A DNA stretch of 64,000 nucleotides from Arthrobacter sp. cf158 (GTDB taxonomy: Bacteria; Actinomycetota; Actinomycetes; Actinomycetales; Micrococcaceae): contig NZ_FNNR01000003.1 of NCBI RefSeq assembly GCF_900106835.1, positions 1 to 64,000 of the forward strand, read 5' to 3'. This document shows positions 16,092-26,131 of this stretch, piece by piece (the stretch's first letter is position 1; the number at the start of each line of letters is the position of its first letter). Under the pieces are notes generated by a model, which had not been told where the DNA came from, did no database searches, and worked only from the letters and a program-made list of their open reading frames with translations. Both the position numbers and the translations under genes were made by a program.

Positions 16092-18662
16092 TCAGTCAGC
16101 CTGGGAGTCAGCGGCGCGGGCGCGCAAGGCCCGCGCTACGCCGTCACGGTTCTCCAGCATCATGCGGCGCAGGGCCGCGCTCTCTTCGGGGAGTCCTGCG
16201 AGGAACTCATCGGTGCGGTCCACAGTGGCCTGGGTGGTGAGTTGGGCGGGGTAGAGTCCCACCACGATCTGCTGGGCCAATGCGTGGGTGCGCTCCTTGA
16301 CGATTCCGGGGACTGCCTCAAAGTACTTCTCCGCGTAGGGCTCCAGCAGGGAAGTGTCAGGGACCCGCATGAAGCCGGCCACAGCGGAGGACTGCAAGGC
16401 GTTGGAGAGTTCACCCTGGACCACGATTGCGTCCCAGGCAGCTGCCTTGGCTTCCGGGGTGGGAATAGCAGCTTTCGCTTGGGCTGCCGCGTTCTGACCG
16501 TTGGACGTGTTGTCGCGCGCGAGTTCCGCGTCGATGCGTTCCTGGCCCTGGCGTCCACCAGCCACCAGCGCGGTCAGGAGCTCCCACCGCATGTCCTGAT
16601 CGATGCTGAGGCCTTCCAGTGTTTCCGTGCCGTCCAGAAGAGCCTGGATGCGGTCCAGCTGGCCGCCGCTGCGCGCGAGCTGCGCGTAGGACTTCGCGAA
16701 TTGCAGTTGGGCGTCCGAGCCGCCTTCCACGGAGGAGGCGAGTTCCCAGAGCTTGTCGGCTGCTGCGATGGTGGTGTCCAGCTTATGTTCCGCCGCCACG
16801 TAGTACGTCAAGGTGGTGGCGAGCTGCCGTAGCTGGACTAGGATGACCGAGGAATCCGTTTCGTGCGCGATGTTGGCCAGGATCAGGTCCACGTAGCCAC
16901 GGGCCGGGGTTTCGCCGTCGCGTGCTGCGTCCCACGCCGAACCCCACACCAGGGTGCGGGGCAGGCTCGCAGCGAAGTCCTTCAGGTGGGCTGTGGCGGT
17001 GGCGAGCGAATGCTCGTCCAGGCGGACCTTGGCGTAGGCGAGGTCGTCATCATTGAGCAGGATCAGGTCCGGACGCGGTTTGCCCACCAGAGCGGGTACC
17101 TCGGTGCGGGGACCGTCGACGTCGAGTTCCTCGCGGTGGGTGCGTTCCAGCTTGCCCTCGCCGGAGAGGGTATAGAAGCCAACGGCCAGGCGGTGCGGAC
17201 GGAGAGTGGGCTGTTCTTCGATGGCGGTCTGGAGAATCGCGAAACCTGTGATGGTGCCGTCATCTGCCACGTCCAATTCGGGAGCCAGCGTGTTCACGCC
17301 GGCAGTTTCGAGCCAGAGTTTGCCCCATACGTCCAGGTCACGGCCGGACGCGGCTTCGAGCTCCACCATGAGGTCTGCGAGTTCGGTGTTCTTCCAGGCG
17401 TGCTTGGCGAAGTACGTACGGACACCGGCCATGAACTGTTGCGGGCCTACCCAGGCCACCAGCTGGCGGAGCACGGAGGCTCCCTTGGCATAGGTGATGC
17501 CGTCGAAATTCACCTCCACGTCTTCGAGATTGTTGATCTCGGCGAAGATCGGGTGGGTCGTGGGCAGCTGGTCCTGCTTGTAAGCCCAGGACTTCTCCAC
17601 CGAGGCGAACGTGGTCCAGGCGCGGTCGAACTCGGTGTTCTCCACGGCCGCCAGGTGTGACATGTATTCCGCGAAGGACTCGTTGAGCCAGAGGTCGTTC
17701 CACCAGCGCATGGTCACCAGGTCCCCGAACCACATGTGTGCCAGTTCGTGCAGGACGGTGATGGCACGGCGCTCGATCTGCGCGCCGGTGACCTTGCCGC
17801 GGAAGACGTAGCCTTCCAGGATGGTCACGGCGCCGGCGTTTTCCATGGCTCCGGCGTTGAATTCCGGGACGAAGAGCTGATCGTACTTTTCGAACGGGTA
17901 GGGGCAGCCAAACTGGGCCTCGAAGAAGTCGAATCCCTGGCGGGTCAGTTCGAAGATGTTGTCAGCGTCGAGGTACTGCATGAGCGACTTCCGGGCAAAA
18001 ACGCCCAGCGGGATGACCCGGCCGTCGGAGCTGGTGACCTCCGAGCGAACTGACTGGTACGGTCCTGCGATCAGGGCCGTGACATAGGAGGACAAGCGCG
18101 GAGTGGGTGCGAATTCCCACACGGAGCGGGCGCCGCCGTCCTCCCCGGCGGGAGCTTCAACAGGGACAGGAGTGGGGGAGTTGGAGATGACGTCCCAGTG
18201 CGACGGCGCCGTGACCGTGAAGGTGAAGGTTGCTTTCAGGTCGGGCTGCTCAAAGACGGCGAACATGCGCCGGGAATCAGGAACCTCGAACTGGGTATAC
18301 AGGTAGACCTCGCCGTCAACGGGGTCCACGAACCGGTGCAGGCCCTCTCCGGTGTTCATATAGGGCGTGTCAGCCACGACTGTGAGTTCATTCTCAGCCG
18401 CCAACTCAGGGAGCCGAATGCGGACACCGTCCGAGACCTCGGCGGGATCCAGCTCTGTGCCGTTGAGGGTCACACTGTGAACGGCATGGGTGATGGCGTC
18501 GATAAACGTGGACGATCCCGGCGCGGCCGAGAACTTCACCACGGTGGTTGATCCGAAGACGTCCGGTCCCTTGGTTAGATCCAGGGTGACGTTATAGGAC
18601 TCGACGTTGAGCAGTGCGGCGCGGTTCGCGGCTTCGTCGCGCGTGAGGTTCAGGCCTGGCAA
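16092..18662 (-). CDS. pepN: Aminopeptidase N (M1 family zinc metallopeptidase)
   Basis: An 856-aa cytoplasmic aminopeptidase that trims N-terminal residues from peptides. The substrate-binding GAMENAGAVT and zinc motif HELAHMWFGD (HExxH) followed 18 residues later by the third ligand in NESFAEYMS are intact. A C-terminal helical ERAP1-like domain (about 520-850) is complete. The start is assigned to TTG 18662: GGAGG lies 6 nt upstream and the resulting N-terminus, MPGLNLTRDEA, is the usual actinobacterial PepN start. The frame stays open to an ATG at 18725, but that extension is basic and not family-like. Confidence 0.96.
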   Translation of the reverse strand: MPGLNLTRDEAANRAALLNVESYNVTLDLTKGPDVFGSTTVVKFSAAPGSSTFIDAITHAVHSVTLNGTELDPAEVSDGVRIRLPELAAENELTVVADTPYMNTGEGLHRFVDPVDGEVYLYTQFEVPDSRRMFAVFEQPDLKATFTFTVTAPSHWDVISNSPTPVPVEAPAGEDGGARSVWEFAPTPRLSSYVTALIAGPYQSVRSEVTSSDGRVIPLGVFARKSLMQYLDADNIFELTRQGFDFFEAQFGCPYPFEKYDQLFVPEFNAGAMENAGAVTILEGYVFRGKVTGAQIERRAITVLHELAHMWFGDLVTMRWWNDLWLNESFAEYMSHLAAVENTEFDRAWTTFASVEKSWAYKQDQLPTTHPIFAEINNLEDVEVNFDGITYAKGASVLRQLVAWVGPQQFMAGVRTYFAKHAWKNTELADLMVELEAASGRDLDVWGKLWLETAGVNTLAPELDVADDGTITGFAILQTAIEEQPTLRPHRLAVGFYTLSGEGKLERTHREELDVDGPRTEVPALVGKPRPDLILLNDDDLAYAKVRLDEHSLATATAHLKDFAASLPRTLVWGSAWDAARDGETPARGYVDLILANIAHETDSSVILVQLRQLATTLTYYVAAEHKLDTTIAAADKLWELASSVEGGSDAQLQFAKSYAQLARSGGQLDRIQALLDGTETLEGLSIDQDMRWELLTALVAGGRQGQERIDAELARDNTSNGQNAAAQAKAAIPTPEAKAAAWDAIVVQGELSNALQSSAVAGFMRVPDTSLLEPYAEKYFEAVPGIVKERTHALAQQIVVGLYPAQLTTQATVDRTDEFLAGLPEESAALRRMMLENRDGVARALRARAADSQAD

Positions 18663-18782
18663 GTGGTGCCTCCGAAGATTTTTGAATCGCCGGCCGATCA
18701 CGGCCGGTCGCTGGTGTGAAGCCATTCTTTCACTCCAGCCCGTGAAGGCAAGGAGCGCACACCACAGTGTCGTCCCACGGAG

Positions 18783-18788
18783 TAGCGT
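18783..18788 (+). promoter_or_regulatory. -10 box of leaderless promoter for the DUF1648-like gene
   Basis: TAGCGT is spaced 6 nt (TGGATT) from the ATG at 18795. There is no Shine-Dalgarno. Confidence 0.5.
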
Positions 18789-18794
18789 TGGATT

Positions 18795-19799
18795 ATGGGA
18801 TCCTTCCGGGACACTGTTGATTTCCGCGCGCTGAGGTTTGCGGTTGCCTTTCCGCTGCTCCTCGCCGTCGGCTTTGTGGTGTGCGCCCAGATGCTGCGCA
18901 ACAGCCTTCCAAACCCTGTTGCCGTCATGTGGAACGCCGACGGCGGCACCTCCTTCGCGCCGTTCGCCGCCTACGTGGCCGGTGGGGCGGCCCTCATCGT
19001 CTGCTGTGGCTGGGCAGCGTTTCTCCAGTCAGTGTCGTTGTCCCGGCCCGTCATCATGCGGCGCGTCATGATGGGTTTGGGCCTGATGGTGAGTCTCTTC
19101 ATGACGACGGTGTTGGCCGCGGGCCTTGTGGGGCAATCCGGGGCGGCGGATGCCCGCGGAACACATGTTGACCCGGTAGTTCTGGCCATGGGCAGCGGGG
19201 CAGCCTTGGCGCTGGGGATTGTCATGATGTTCGCCTTCAAGCCCGATCCGCGGTGGACCCGGGAGGATGATGCCGCGCTCCAGGCCGAACTCCGGCTCCT
19301 TGAGGATCCTGACCTGGCCAGCGACACGCTCAGGATGTGGGTGCATGCGCGCAGCTCGGTGTTCATCATGATCATCGTGTCCGCTGTGTTCCCGGCCGCG
19401 TTAATAGCAGTGGCGGTGCCGTGGCTCGGGGCCTTGGTTGCCGTGGCAGCATTGGTCGGGGCCGGGTTCTTGTTTGCCAGGGTGCGTGCAGACAGGGGCG
19501 GGCTGCAGGTGTTCGCCGGCGGCATAGTCCGGGTTCTGACCGTCCCCGCCGTGGAGATCGCCGCGGCCGCCCCCGCGGAAGTGAAGGCCGCCGATTATGG
19601 TGGGTGGGGCTGGCGGCACCATGATGACGCCACGGCCATGCTCGTCGGCAGCGGCCCCGCCGTCGTCGTAAGGAAACTTAACGGTGGACGGGTGGCGCTG
19701 AGCGCCGGCACGCAGGCATCCGCGGATAAACTCGCCGGAATCCTGAACCGGGCGGCCCATCGGGCTCATGACGACGGGCACTCCCAACAACCCGGGTAG
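18795..19799 (+). CDS. Integral membrane protein, DUF1648-like
   Basis: A 334-aa protein with about six hydrophobic segments (for example 15-33, 55-75, 93-112, 133-150, 195-230) and a soluble C-terminal part (about 235-334). The loop after the first segment, LPNPVAVMWNADGG, matches the LPxxIPxHWN-type motif of DUF1648, a domain of unknown function found in SdpI-like membrane proteins. The central charged loop (KPDPRWTREDDAALQAEL) is cytoplasmic or external depending on topology. It is divergent from pepN. The role is unknown. Confidence 0.75.
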   Translation: MGSFRDTVDFRALRFAVAFPLLLAVGFVVCAQMLRNSLPNPVAVMWNADGGTSFAPFAAYVAGGAALIVCCGWAAFLQSVSLSRPVIMRRVMMGLGLMVSLFMTTVLAAGLVGQSGAADARGTHVDPVVLAMGSGAALALGIVMMFAFKPDPRWTREDDAALQAELRLLEDPDLASDTLRMWVHARSSVFIMIIVSAVFPAALIAVAVPWLGALVAVAALVGAGFLFARVRADRGGLQVFAGGIVRVLTVPAVEIAAAAPAEVKAADYGGWGWRHHDDATAMLVGSGPAVVVRKLNGGRVALSAGTQASADKLAGILNRAAHRAHDDGHSQQPG

Positions 19800-19878
19800 C
19801 GGTACCCTAGGTAGCGACTCCCTCATCGCCGCGTCAGGCCATATGGCATACCCGCGCGCCAGAAAGAACGGACTTCCT

Positions 19879-20361
19879 GTGACTACACCCCGCGTCCATA
19901 TCGCTACAGATCACGCCGGCATGGAACTGAGTGCCCACTTGGTCAGCCACCTCACCACCAAGGGCTACGAAGTGGTGGATCACGGACCCAAGGAATACGA
20001 CGCCTTGGATGATTACCCGTCCTTCTGCATCAACGCCGGCGCCGCTGTGGTGGCCGATCAGGAGGCTGGCGTACACGCACTGGGCATCGTGCTGGGTGGT
20101 TCGGGGAATGGCGAGCAGATCGCCGCCAATAAGGTCAAGGGAGTCCGCGCTGCGTTGGCCTGGAACCTCTCCACCGCAAAGCTGGCCCGCGAACACAACG
20201 ATGCCAATGTGGTGGCCGTTGGAGGTCGCCAGCACACCGTGGAGGAAGCCACCGAACTCATCGAGGCCTTCCTCCAGGAACCCTTCAGCAACGACGAACG
20301 GCACGTACGCCGCATCGGGAAGATCGCTGTGTACGAAACCACCGGCGAGATCGTCGAATAG
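19879..20361 (+). CDS. rpiB: Ribose-5-phosphate isomerase B
   Basis: Interconverts ribose-5-phosphate and ribulose-5-phosphate in the pentose phosphate pathway. The LacAB/RpiB fold is clear: HIATDHAGMELS (phosphate/anomeric Asp-His), GIVLGGSGNGEQIAANK and DANVVAVGGRQH. The catalytic residue at the usual Cys position is Ser in GGSGNGE, the actinobacterial subtype that uses a Glu base as in M. tuberculosis. The start is GTG 19879 (160 aa); an open frame continues upstream into the previous gene without homology. The stop overlaps the start of the glycosylase gene by one base (ATAGTG). Confidence 0.95.
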   Translation: MTTPRVHIATDHAGMELSAHLVSHLTTKGYEVVDHGPKEYDALDDYPSFCINAGAAVVADQEAGVHALGIVLGGSGNGEQIAANKVKGVRAALAWNLSTAKLAREHNDANVVAVGGRQHTVEEATELIEAFLQEPFSNDERHVRRIGKIAVYETTGEIVE

Positions 20362-21248
20362 TGCCCGAGGGGCATTCGGTCCATAGGCTGGCCCGCCAAT
20401 TCCAGGATGTTTTTGGCGGCCAGCGCTTGGACGTTTCCAGCCCGCAGGGGCGTTTCGCGGCCGGCGCCGGGCTGCTGACGGGGCACACCATGGTGGATGC
20501 CATGGCTCACGGTAAGCAGTTCTTCCTGCGCTTCGATCACGGGCTGTACCTTCACGTCCACCTCGGTTTGTATGGCGCGTGGAGCTTTGGCGGCGATAGC
20601 TCTTTTACGGGCGCCTCAAGCATTGGTGCCCCGCGCCGCATTGGCGAGCGGGAAAGCGGCTCCGCTATAGCAAGCGACGAGTACACCGGGCCTCCCGCCC
20701 CCGTGGGCGCCGTGCGCGTCAGGCTGGTCTCCGACCATGGCTGGGCCGATCTCCGCGGTGCCACCACATGCGCCGCAATTAGTGCTGCTGAAGCGGCAGT
20801 CGTGCTGGCGCGGCTCGGCCCGGATCCGCTGCACAACCGCCCGGGGGACCGGGATGAGTTCATTCGGCGGCTGCGGCGACGCAAGACCGCCGTCGGCCTG
20901 CTGTTGATGGACCAGTCCGTGCTGGCGGGTGTGGGGAACATCTACCGGGCCGAGGTGCTGTTCCGGCAAGGAGTGGATCCGTGGACGCCAGGAAGCAGCA
21001 TTGATGCGGAAACCGCTGCAGGTCTCTGGGAAGACACCGTAAACACCATGTCCGACGGCGTCCGTGACGGACGGATTGTTACGACACCGCCGGCCCTGTG
21101 GTCCGGTGACGGCAGAACAGCGCCCGACGCCGATGCCCACTTCGTCTATAAGCGGAACGGCATGCCGTGCCGGGCCTGCGGAACGAAGGTGGGAATGGCC
21201 GAAATTGGTGCACGCAAGCTGTACTGGTGTCCAGGCTGCCAGGCGTAA
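20361..21248 (+). CDS. Fpg/Nei family DNA glycosylase (Nei2-like)
   Basis: A bifunctional base-excision glycosylase/AP lyase. It begins MPEGHSVHRLA, giving the catalytic N-terminal Pro and Glu2 after Met removal; the MPEGH start is typical of actinobacterial endonuclease VIII-like proteins. The helix-two-turn-helix contains DQSVLAGVGNIYRAEVLF, and a C-terminal zinc finger has CRAC and CPGC pairs. The start is GTG 20361, one base inside the rpiB stop, so translation is coupled. The pairing rpiB-nei2 recurs in related actinobacteria. A second Fpg/Nei paralogue lies at 26757-27632. Confidence 0.93.
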   Translation: MPEGHSVHRLARQFQDVFGGQRLDVSSPQGRFAAGAGLLTGHTMVDAMAHGKQFFLRFDHGLYLHVHLGLYGAWSFGGDSSFTGASSIGAPRRIGERESGSAIASDEYTGPPAPVGAVRVRLVSDHGWADLRGATTCAAISAAEAAVVLARLGPDPLHNRPGDRDEFIRRLRRRKTAVGLLLMDQSVLAGVGNIYRAEVLFRQGVDPWTPGSSIDAETAAGLWEDTVNTMSDGVRDGRIVTTPPALWSGDGRTAPDADAHFVYKRNGMPCRACGTKVGMAEIGARKLYWCPGCQA

Positions 21249-21282
21249 CAGCTCCACGTAGAAGCTCTTCCTGGAAACCAAA

Positions 21283-21312
21283 AAGGGCCCCGATCCTCGG
21301 ATCGGGGCCCTT
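21283..21312. terminator. Terminator between the nei-like gene and tRNA-Gly
   Basis: A perfect 14-bp inverted repeat (21283-21296 with 21299-21312, arm AAGGGCCCCGATCC) sits between two convergent units. Confidence 0.8.
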
Positions 21313-21318
21313 CATTCG

Positions 21319-21392
21319 TGGAGGGGACGACGGGAATCGAACCCGCGTAATCAGTTTGGAAGACTGAGGCTTTACCATTAAGCTACGTCCCC
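21319..21392 (-). tRNA. tRNA-Gly (anticodon TCC)
   Basis: On the minus strand acceptor GGGGACG pairs with CGTCCCC. The anticodon loop is CTTCCAA with anticodon TCC, and the T-arm has GGTTCGATTCC. CCA is encoded (21321-21319). Confidence 0.96.
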
Positions 21393-21520
21393 AGGAGGAT
21401 TATCCCGACTTAGGACAACTTCCCGGCGGCTGTTGAAGCCGGGTACAACTAAACCTAATTCCGGCGGCGGTGTCAAATGTGCATTCCTGGCTCGCTTGCC
21501 CGTAGACTGTCCTGTGCATT

Positions 21521-21595
21521 CGGGGTGTAGCTCAGCTTGGCTAGAGCGCCTGCTTTGGGAGCAGGAAGTCGCAGGTTCAAATCCTGTCACCCCGA
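21521..21595 (+). tRNA. tRNA-Pro (anticodon TGG)
   Basis: Acceptor CGGGGTG pairs with CACCCCG. The C1 start is typical of bacterial tRNA-Pro, the anticodon loop contains TGG, and the T-arm is GGTTCAAATCC. CCA is not encoded. It lies 70 bp upstream of the trigger factor gene. Confidence 0.96.
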
Positions 21596-21664
21596 CTCTG
21601 TGTTTGTGTCCGCTTCAGGGACGCGACAGAACCCCATACCCACAAAATCAGGAGTACTTAGACT

Positions 21665-23047
21665 GTGAAGAGCGCTGTCGAGAACCTCACCGCAACGCGG
21701 GTCAAGCTCAACGTTGAGGTTCCCTTTGAGGAACTGAAGCCGAGCATCGATGCCGCGTACAAGACCGTTGCTTCGCAGATCCAGGTTCCCGGATTCCGCA
21801 AGGGCAAAGTTCCCTCCAAGCTCATCGACCAGCGCGTTGGCCGTGGCTACGTTCTGGAGACCGCCATCAATGATGGCCTCAACGGCTGGTACCAGGCTGC
21901 AGTTCAGGAAACCGGCGTTCGCCCCCTGAGCCGTCCTGAAGTTGAAATCACCGAGGTTCCGGACCCGTCCGCAACCGACGGCGAACTCAAGTTCCAGGTT
22001 GAGATTGACGTTCGTCCCGAGATCGAACTGCCGGACTACGCCGGCATCAAGGTTGAGGTTGCAGCTGCGGAATCTTCCGAAGCTGACGTCGATAAGGCCC
22101 TTGATGAACTGCGCGGCCGTTTCGGCACGCTGAAGTCCGTTGAGCGTCCTGCGAAGAACGATGACTTCCTGACCATCGACATCACCGCCACGATCGACGG
22201 CGAAGAAATCGATTCCGCTGCCGGCCTGTCCTACCAGGTTGGCGCCGGCACCATGCTCGAAGGCTTGGACGAAGCCGTAACGGGCCTGTCTGCCGACGAA
22301 GAAGCCATTTTCGACACCACGCTGGTTGGTGGCGACCACGCCGGTGAAGCCGCTCAGGTGAAGGTTGTCGTCAAGGCCGTCAAGGAGCGCGAACTTCCCG
22401 AGGCGAACGACGACTTCGCACAGCTCGCTTCCGAGTTCGACACCCTCACCGAGCTCCGCGAGGACCTCGCCAAGCAGGCTGCCGACTCCAAGGTCGTTGA
22501 GCAGGGTGTTGAGGCCCGCGACAAGGTCCTGGACAAGCTCGTTGAGCTGGTTGAGGTTCCTGTTCCGGACTCGGTGGTTGAAGAGCAGATCGAAGCCCAC
22601 TTCAACCCGGAGAACGCACACGGCGAAGGTGACCACGACACCGAGGAACACCGCGCCGAGGTCAAGGCCAACACCGAGCGTGCATTCCAGAACGAAATCA
22701 TCCTGGACGCCATCGCGGACAAGGAAGAAGTGGACGTCAGCCAGAACGAGCTGATCGACTACATCGTCACCACGGCAAGCCAGTACGGCATGGATCCCAA
22801 CCAGTTCGCTCAGATCATTGACCAGAGCGGCCAGGTACCCATGATGGTTTCCGAGGTCCGCCGTCGTAAGGCCCTGGCAGTTGTCCTGGGCCAGGCCGAG
22901 GTTGTCGACTCCGAGGGCAACAAGGTTGACCTCACCGACTTCGTCCGCCCCGCAGGCGAAGCAGCTGCCGAAGAAGCCGCAGCAGTTGAAGCCACGGATG
23001 AAGCGGATGCCGTCGCGAGTGACGACCCCGCAGCAGTGAAGTTCTAG
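21665..23047 (+). CDS. tig: Trigger factor (ribosome-associated chaperone, PPIase)
   Basis: A 460-aa chaperone that binds the ribosomal exit tunnel near L23 and shields nascent chains. The N-terminal ribosome-binding domain includes the signature [12 protein letters not shown] (about 40-51). The FKBP-like PPIase domain lies at about 160-245 ([35 protein letters not shown]). The helical substrate-cradling domain fills the rest. The extended Ala/Glu-rich acidic tail (about 430-460) is common in actinobacteria. GTG start. It precedes the clpP1-clpP2-clpX genes, the classic chaperone-protease neighbourhood, but has its own terminator. Confidence 0.97.
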   Translation: MKSAVENLTATRVKLNVEVPFEELKPSIDAAYKTVASQIQVPGFRKGKVPSKLIDQRVGRGYVLETAINDGLNGWYQAAVQETGVRPLSRPEVEITEVPDPSATDGELKFQVEIDVRPEIELPDYAGIKVEVAAAESSEADVDKALDELRGRFGTLKSVERPAKNDDFLTIDITATIDGEEIDSAAGLSYQVGAGTMLEGLDEAVTGLSADEEAIFDTTLVGGDHAGEAAQVKVVVKAVKERELPEANDDFAQLASEFDTLTELREDLAKQAADSKVVEQGVEARDKVLDKLVELVEVPVPDSVVEEQIEAHFNPENAHGEGDHDTEEHRAEVKANTERAFQNEIILDAIADKEEVDVSQNELIDYIVTTASQYGMDPNQFAQIIDQSGQVPMMVSEVRRRKALAVVLGQAEVVDSEGNKVDLTDFVRPAGEAAAEEAAAVEATDEADAVASDDPAAVKF

Positions 23048-23058
23048 TCAACGACTCC

Positions 23059-23092
23059 AACCGACCCCGGATCTCCTGATCCGGGGTCGGTT
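23059..23092 (+). terminator. Terminator of tig
   Basis: A perfect 15-bp inverted repeat (23059-23073 with 23078-23092) with loop TCCT, followed by TGCTTT, begins 12 bp after the stop. Confidence 0.9.
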
Positions 23093-23130
23093 TGCTTTAA
23101 GGGTGAACCTGGGTGCTGAACGCAGACGTG

Positions 23131-23144
23131 CGCCGTCAGCGAAC
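23131..23144. promoter_or_regulatory. Candidate ClgR operator upstream of clpP1
   Basis: On the minus strand the bases read GTTCGC-TGACG-GCG, an exact fit to the GTTCGC-N5-GCG site I recall for the actinobacterial Clp regulator ClgR. A second imperfect copy ending in GCGAAC lies at 23157-23162. The location, about 100 bp before clpP1, suits a promoter operator. The regulator itself is not in the window. Confidence 0.5.
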
Positions 23145-23240
23145 AGCGCGATTCCGGCGAACAAATCGCCCATGAAAACGGTTAGTGTCCAAGTAGTGAA
23201 GTTCAGTGAGGTCACTGGCACCAGCGAGAGGTAAGTACTT

Positions 23241-23879
23241 ATGTCACAGCAATCAGAGGCTCCCCGGATGGCAACTGTCGATCCCGCAGCCCAGGACAAC
23301 TACATCTACAACCGCCTGCTGAAAGAGCGCATTATTTGGCTCGGCTCTGAAGTGCGTGACGAGAACGCCAACGCCATCTGCTCCCAGCTCCTCCTCCTCT
23401 CGGCCGAGGACCCGGAGAAGGACATCTACCTGTACATCAACTCGCCGGGGGGGTCCGTGACGGCCGGTATGGCCATTTACGACACCATGCAGTTCATCCC
23501 GAACGACGTCGTCACCGTGGCAACCGGCCTGGCCGCGTCCATGGGGCAGTTCCTGCTTTCCTCGGGCACCAAGGGTAAGCGTTACGCGACGCCCAACGCC
23601 CGTATCCTGATGCACCAGCCTTCCGGCGGCATTGGCGGCACGGCGTCGGACATCAAGATCCAGGCGGAACTGATCCTGCACATGAAGAAGGTCATGGCGG
23701 AACTCACGGCAGAGCAGACTGGCCAGTCCGTGGAAACCATCCTCAAGGACAATGACCGCGACAAGTGGTTCACAGCCGCTGAGGCTTTGGAGTACGGCTT
23801 CTTCGACAAGATCTCGGCGCACGCGGGTTCGGTTGCTGGTGGCGGCGGAACAGCCAACCAGTCGAACTCCGACAACTAA
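23241..23879 (+). CDS. clpP: ATP-dependent Clp protease proteolytic subunit 1
   Basis: A 212-aa serine peptidase forming one ring of the ClpP1P2 tetradecamer. The catalytic Ser is in [11 protein letters not shown], the His in ILMHQPSGG, and the Asp is expected in the DNDRDKW region. Oligomerisation motif [19 protein letters not shown] is intact. The C-terminal extension is Gly/Ser-rich. It is followed after 39 bp by clpP2; in actinobacteria both subunits are needed for activity. Regulation by ClgR is suggested by the upstream site. Confidence 0.97.
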   Translation: MSQQSEAPRMATVDPAAQDNYIYNRLLKERIIWLGSEVRDENANAICSQLLLLSAEDPEKDIYLYINSPGGSVTAGMAIYDTMQFIPNDVVTVATGLAASMGQFLLSSGTKGKRYATPNARILMHQPSGGIGGTASDIKIQAELILHMKKVMAELTAEQTGQSVETILKDNDRDKWFTAAEALEYGFFDKISAHAGSVAGGGGTANQSNSDN

Positions 23880-23918
23880 CCGGCACCAAGAACCACTGAA
23901 ACCCCAGGAGTAAAGAAC

Positions 23919-24578
23919 ATGAACTACAACTTCGGATGGTCTGCCGGTAACCTCCCGTCCAGCCGCTACGTCCTGCCCCAGTTCGAAGAGCGCACGCCCT
24001 ACGGCTTCAAGCGCCAGGACCCTTACACCAAGCTGTTCGAGGACCGCATCATCTTCCTTGGCGTCCAGGTTGACGACGCATCCGCCGATGACATCATGGC
24101 CCAGCTGCTGGTCCTTGAATCAACGGATCCGGACCGCGACATCACCCTTTACATCAACTCGCCCGGCGGTTCCTTCACTGCCATGACGGCAATCTACGAC
24201 ACCATGCAGTACATCCGCCCGGAGATCCAGACGGTGTGCTTGGGTCAGGCGGCCAGTGCCGCGGCAGTCCTGCTCGCAGCCGGTACTCCCGGCAAGCGTC
24301 TGGCCTTGCCGAACGCACGCGTCCTGATCCACCAGCCGGCCCTCTCCGGTGGCCAGGGTGGCCAGGCATCCGACCTTGAGATCCAGGCGGCGGAAGTGAT
24401 GCGCATGCGCACGTGGCTTGAGGACACGCTGGCCCACCACTCGGGCCGTACGTCCGAGCAGGTTAATAACGACATCGAGCGTGACAAGATCCTGACTGCG
24501 GCTGATGCCTTGAGCTACGGTCTTATCGACCAGGTTCTGGACTCCCGCAAGATCAAGCCCCAGGCAATCGCCCGGTAA
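23919..24578 (+). CDS. clpP: ATP-dependent Clp protease proteolytic subunit 2
   Basis: A 219-aa partner subunit. The catalytic Ser is in [11 protein letters not shown], the His in [14 protein letters not shown] and the Asp in the NDIERDKI region. It differs from the first copy at the nucleophile elbow (SAAA instead of SMGQ) and in its longer N-terminus (residues 1-30), which in ClpP2 forms the axial loops docking ClpX/ClpC. It is co-transcribed with clpP1; a hairpin follows the stop. Confidence 0.97.
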   Translation: MNYNFGWSAGNLPSSRYVLPQFEERTPYGFKRQDPYTKLFEDRIIFLGVQVDDASADDIMAQLLVLESTDPDRDITLYINSPGGSFTAMTAIYDTMQYIRPEIQTVCLGQAASAAAVLLAAGTPGKRLALPNARVLIHQPALSGGQGGQASDLEIQAAEVMRMRTWLEDTLAHHSGRTSEQVNNDIERDKILTAADALSYGLIDQVLDSRKIKPQAIAR

Positions 24579-24590
24579 CGCACGGAATTC

Positions 24591-24631
24591 AACGCCGGTG
24601 CGGTTCGCGAAATATGGACCGCACCGGCGTT
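24591..24631 (+). terminator. Terminator after clpP2
   Basis: A perfect 14-bp inverted repeat (24591-24604 with 24618-24631, arm AACGCCGGTGCGGT) with a 13-nt loop, followed by CTGTTTCC. Confidence 0.75.
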
Positions 24632-24760
24632 CTGTTTCCACCCAAGCAGCCCATTGTGACCTAGAGTGGATGTTGTCACGGTGGTGCCACCCGCGGCTTG
24701 GCCGCACACTTGAGTACGGCGCGGAGCCGCATCACCCGCATGCAACGAAGGGATTCCCAC

Positions 24761-26050
24761 ATGGCTCGGATTGGCGAGAGCACCGATCTGCTGAAGTGCT
24801 CTTTCTGCGGAAAGAGCCAAAAGCAGGTACGGAAGCTGATTGCCGGGCCCGGTGTGTACATCTGCGATGAGTGCATCGAGCTTTGCAACGAGATCATTGA
24901 AGAGGAACTCGCGGAAGTCTCGGATCTGGGGAGTTTCGAGCTGCCCAAGCCCCGTGAGATTTTCGATTTCCTGCAGGAATACGTGATCGGACAAGAGCCG
25001 GCCAAGCGCTCACTGGCAGTGGCGGTCTACAACCACTACAAGCGTATACAAGCCGGACACGCCCCCAAGACGGGCAGCCTGGGCGAGGGATCGCACCACG
25101 AAGATGTGGAGATCGCCAAGTCCAACATCCTGCTGATTGGCCCCACGGGCTGCGGTAAGACGTATCTGGCCCAAACTCTGGCCCGTCGACTCAACGTGCC
25201 ATTTGCCGTCGCGGATGCCACGGCGCTGACGGAAGCCGGCTACGTCGGTGAAGACGTCGAAAACATCCTGCTCAAGCTCATCCAGGCAGCTGACTATGAC
25301 GTCAAGAAGGCCGAGCAAGGGATCATCTACATCGATGAGATCGACAAGATCTCGCGTAAGAGCGAAAACCCGTCCATCACCCGTGATGTATCCGGTGAGG
25401 GTGTTCAGCAGGCACTCCTGAAAATCCTTGAGGGCACTGTGGCGTCCGTGCCGCCGCAGGGTGGGCGGAAGCACCCGCACCAGGAATTCATCCAGATCGA
25501 CACCACCAACGTGCTCTTCATCGTGGCCGGCGCTTTTGCTGGCCTGGAAGACATCATCGGGTCGCGTTCGGGGCGCAAGGGCATCGGCTTCGGCGCACCC
25601 CTGAACGAGGCACGCGACAACGTGGATACCTACGGCGAAGTCATGCCTGAGGACTTGCTGAAGTTCGGTCTCATTCCGGAGTTCATTGGTCGCCTCCCTG
25701 TCATTACGACGGTATCCAGCCTGGATCGTCCAGCGTTGATCCAAATTCTGTCGACTCCGAAGAACGCACTGGTCAAGCAGTACCAGAAGATGTTCCAGTT
25801 GGACGGAGTGGATCTGCAATTCGAAGACGACGCTCTTGATTCGATCGCAGACCAAGCCCTTGAACGCGGCACTGGCGCCCGTGGCCTTCGGGCCATCATG
25901 GAGGAAGTGTTGCTCCCTGTCATGTTCGACCTCCCCAGCAGGGATGACATTGCCACAGTGGTGATCACGGCCGACGTCGTGTCAAAGAAGTCCCAGCCCA
26001 CCATGATCGCCCACGATGTCGTTGCCAAGCGCCGGAATAAGTCGGCCTAG
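24761..26050 (+). CDS. clpX: ATP-dependent Clp protease ATP-binding subunit ClpX
   Basis: A 429-aa AAA+ unfoldase that selects substrates, unfolds them and feeds ClpP. The N-terminal C4 zinc finger (CSFCGKSQ and CDEC) is followed by Walker A GPTGCGKT, Walker [11 protein letters not shown], the pore region and sensor motifs ([15 protein letters not shown]). The start is ATG 24761, with GAAGGGA 8 nt upstream; an open frame extends upstream to 24698 without family similarity. The ClpP-binding loop is in SGRKGIGFG. It is separated from clpP2 by a terminator, so it likely has its own promoter as well. Confidence 0.98.
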   Translation: MARIGESTDLLKCSFCGKSQKQVRKLIAGPGVYICDECIELCNEIIEEELAEVSDLGSFELPKPREIFDFLQEYVIGQEPAKRSLAVAVYNHYKRIQAGHAPKTGSLGEGSHHEDVEIAKSNILLIGPTGCGKTYLAQTLARRLNVPFAVADATALTEAGYVGEDVENILLKLIQAADYDVKKAEQGIIYIDEIDKISRKSENPSITRDVSGEGVQQALLKILEGTVASVPPQGGRKHPHQEFIQIDTTNVLFIVAGAFAGLEDIIGSRSGRKGIGFGAPLNEARDNVDTYGEVMPEDLLKFGLIPEFIGRLPVITTVSSLDRPALIQILSTPKNALVKQYQKMFQLDGVDLQFEDDALDSIADQALERGTGARGLRAIMEEVLLPVMFDLPSRDDIATVVITADVVSKKSQPTMIAHDVVAKRRNKSA

Positions 26051-26131
26051 CTTCCTGTTGGCGTAGACAGGACGCGCCTCCGCTGGGGCTGCCCCTCATG
26101 CCGCTTTTCCACCTTTCCCGAGGAGTTCCCT

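Noticed and set aside
21319..21595. tRNA-Gly and tRNA-Pro region as an integration site
   Set aside because: Both tRNAs are intact and the flanking genes are housekeeping; no direct repeat of either tRNA end is visible nearby.
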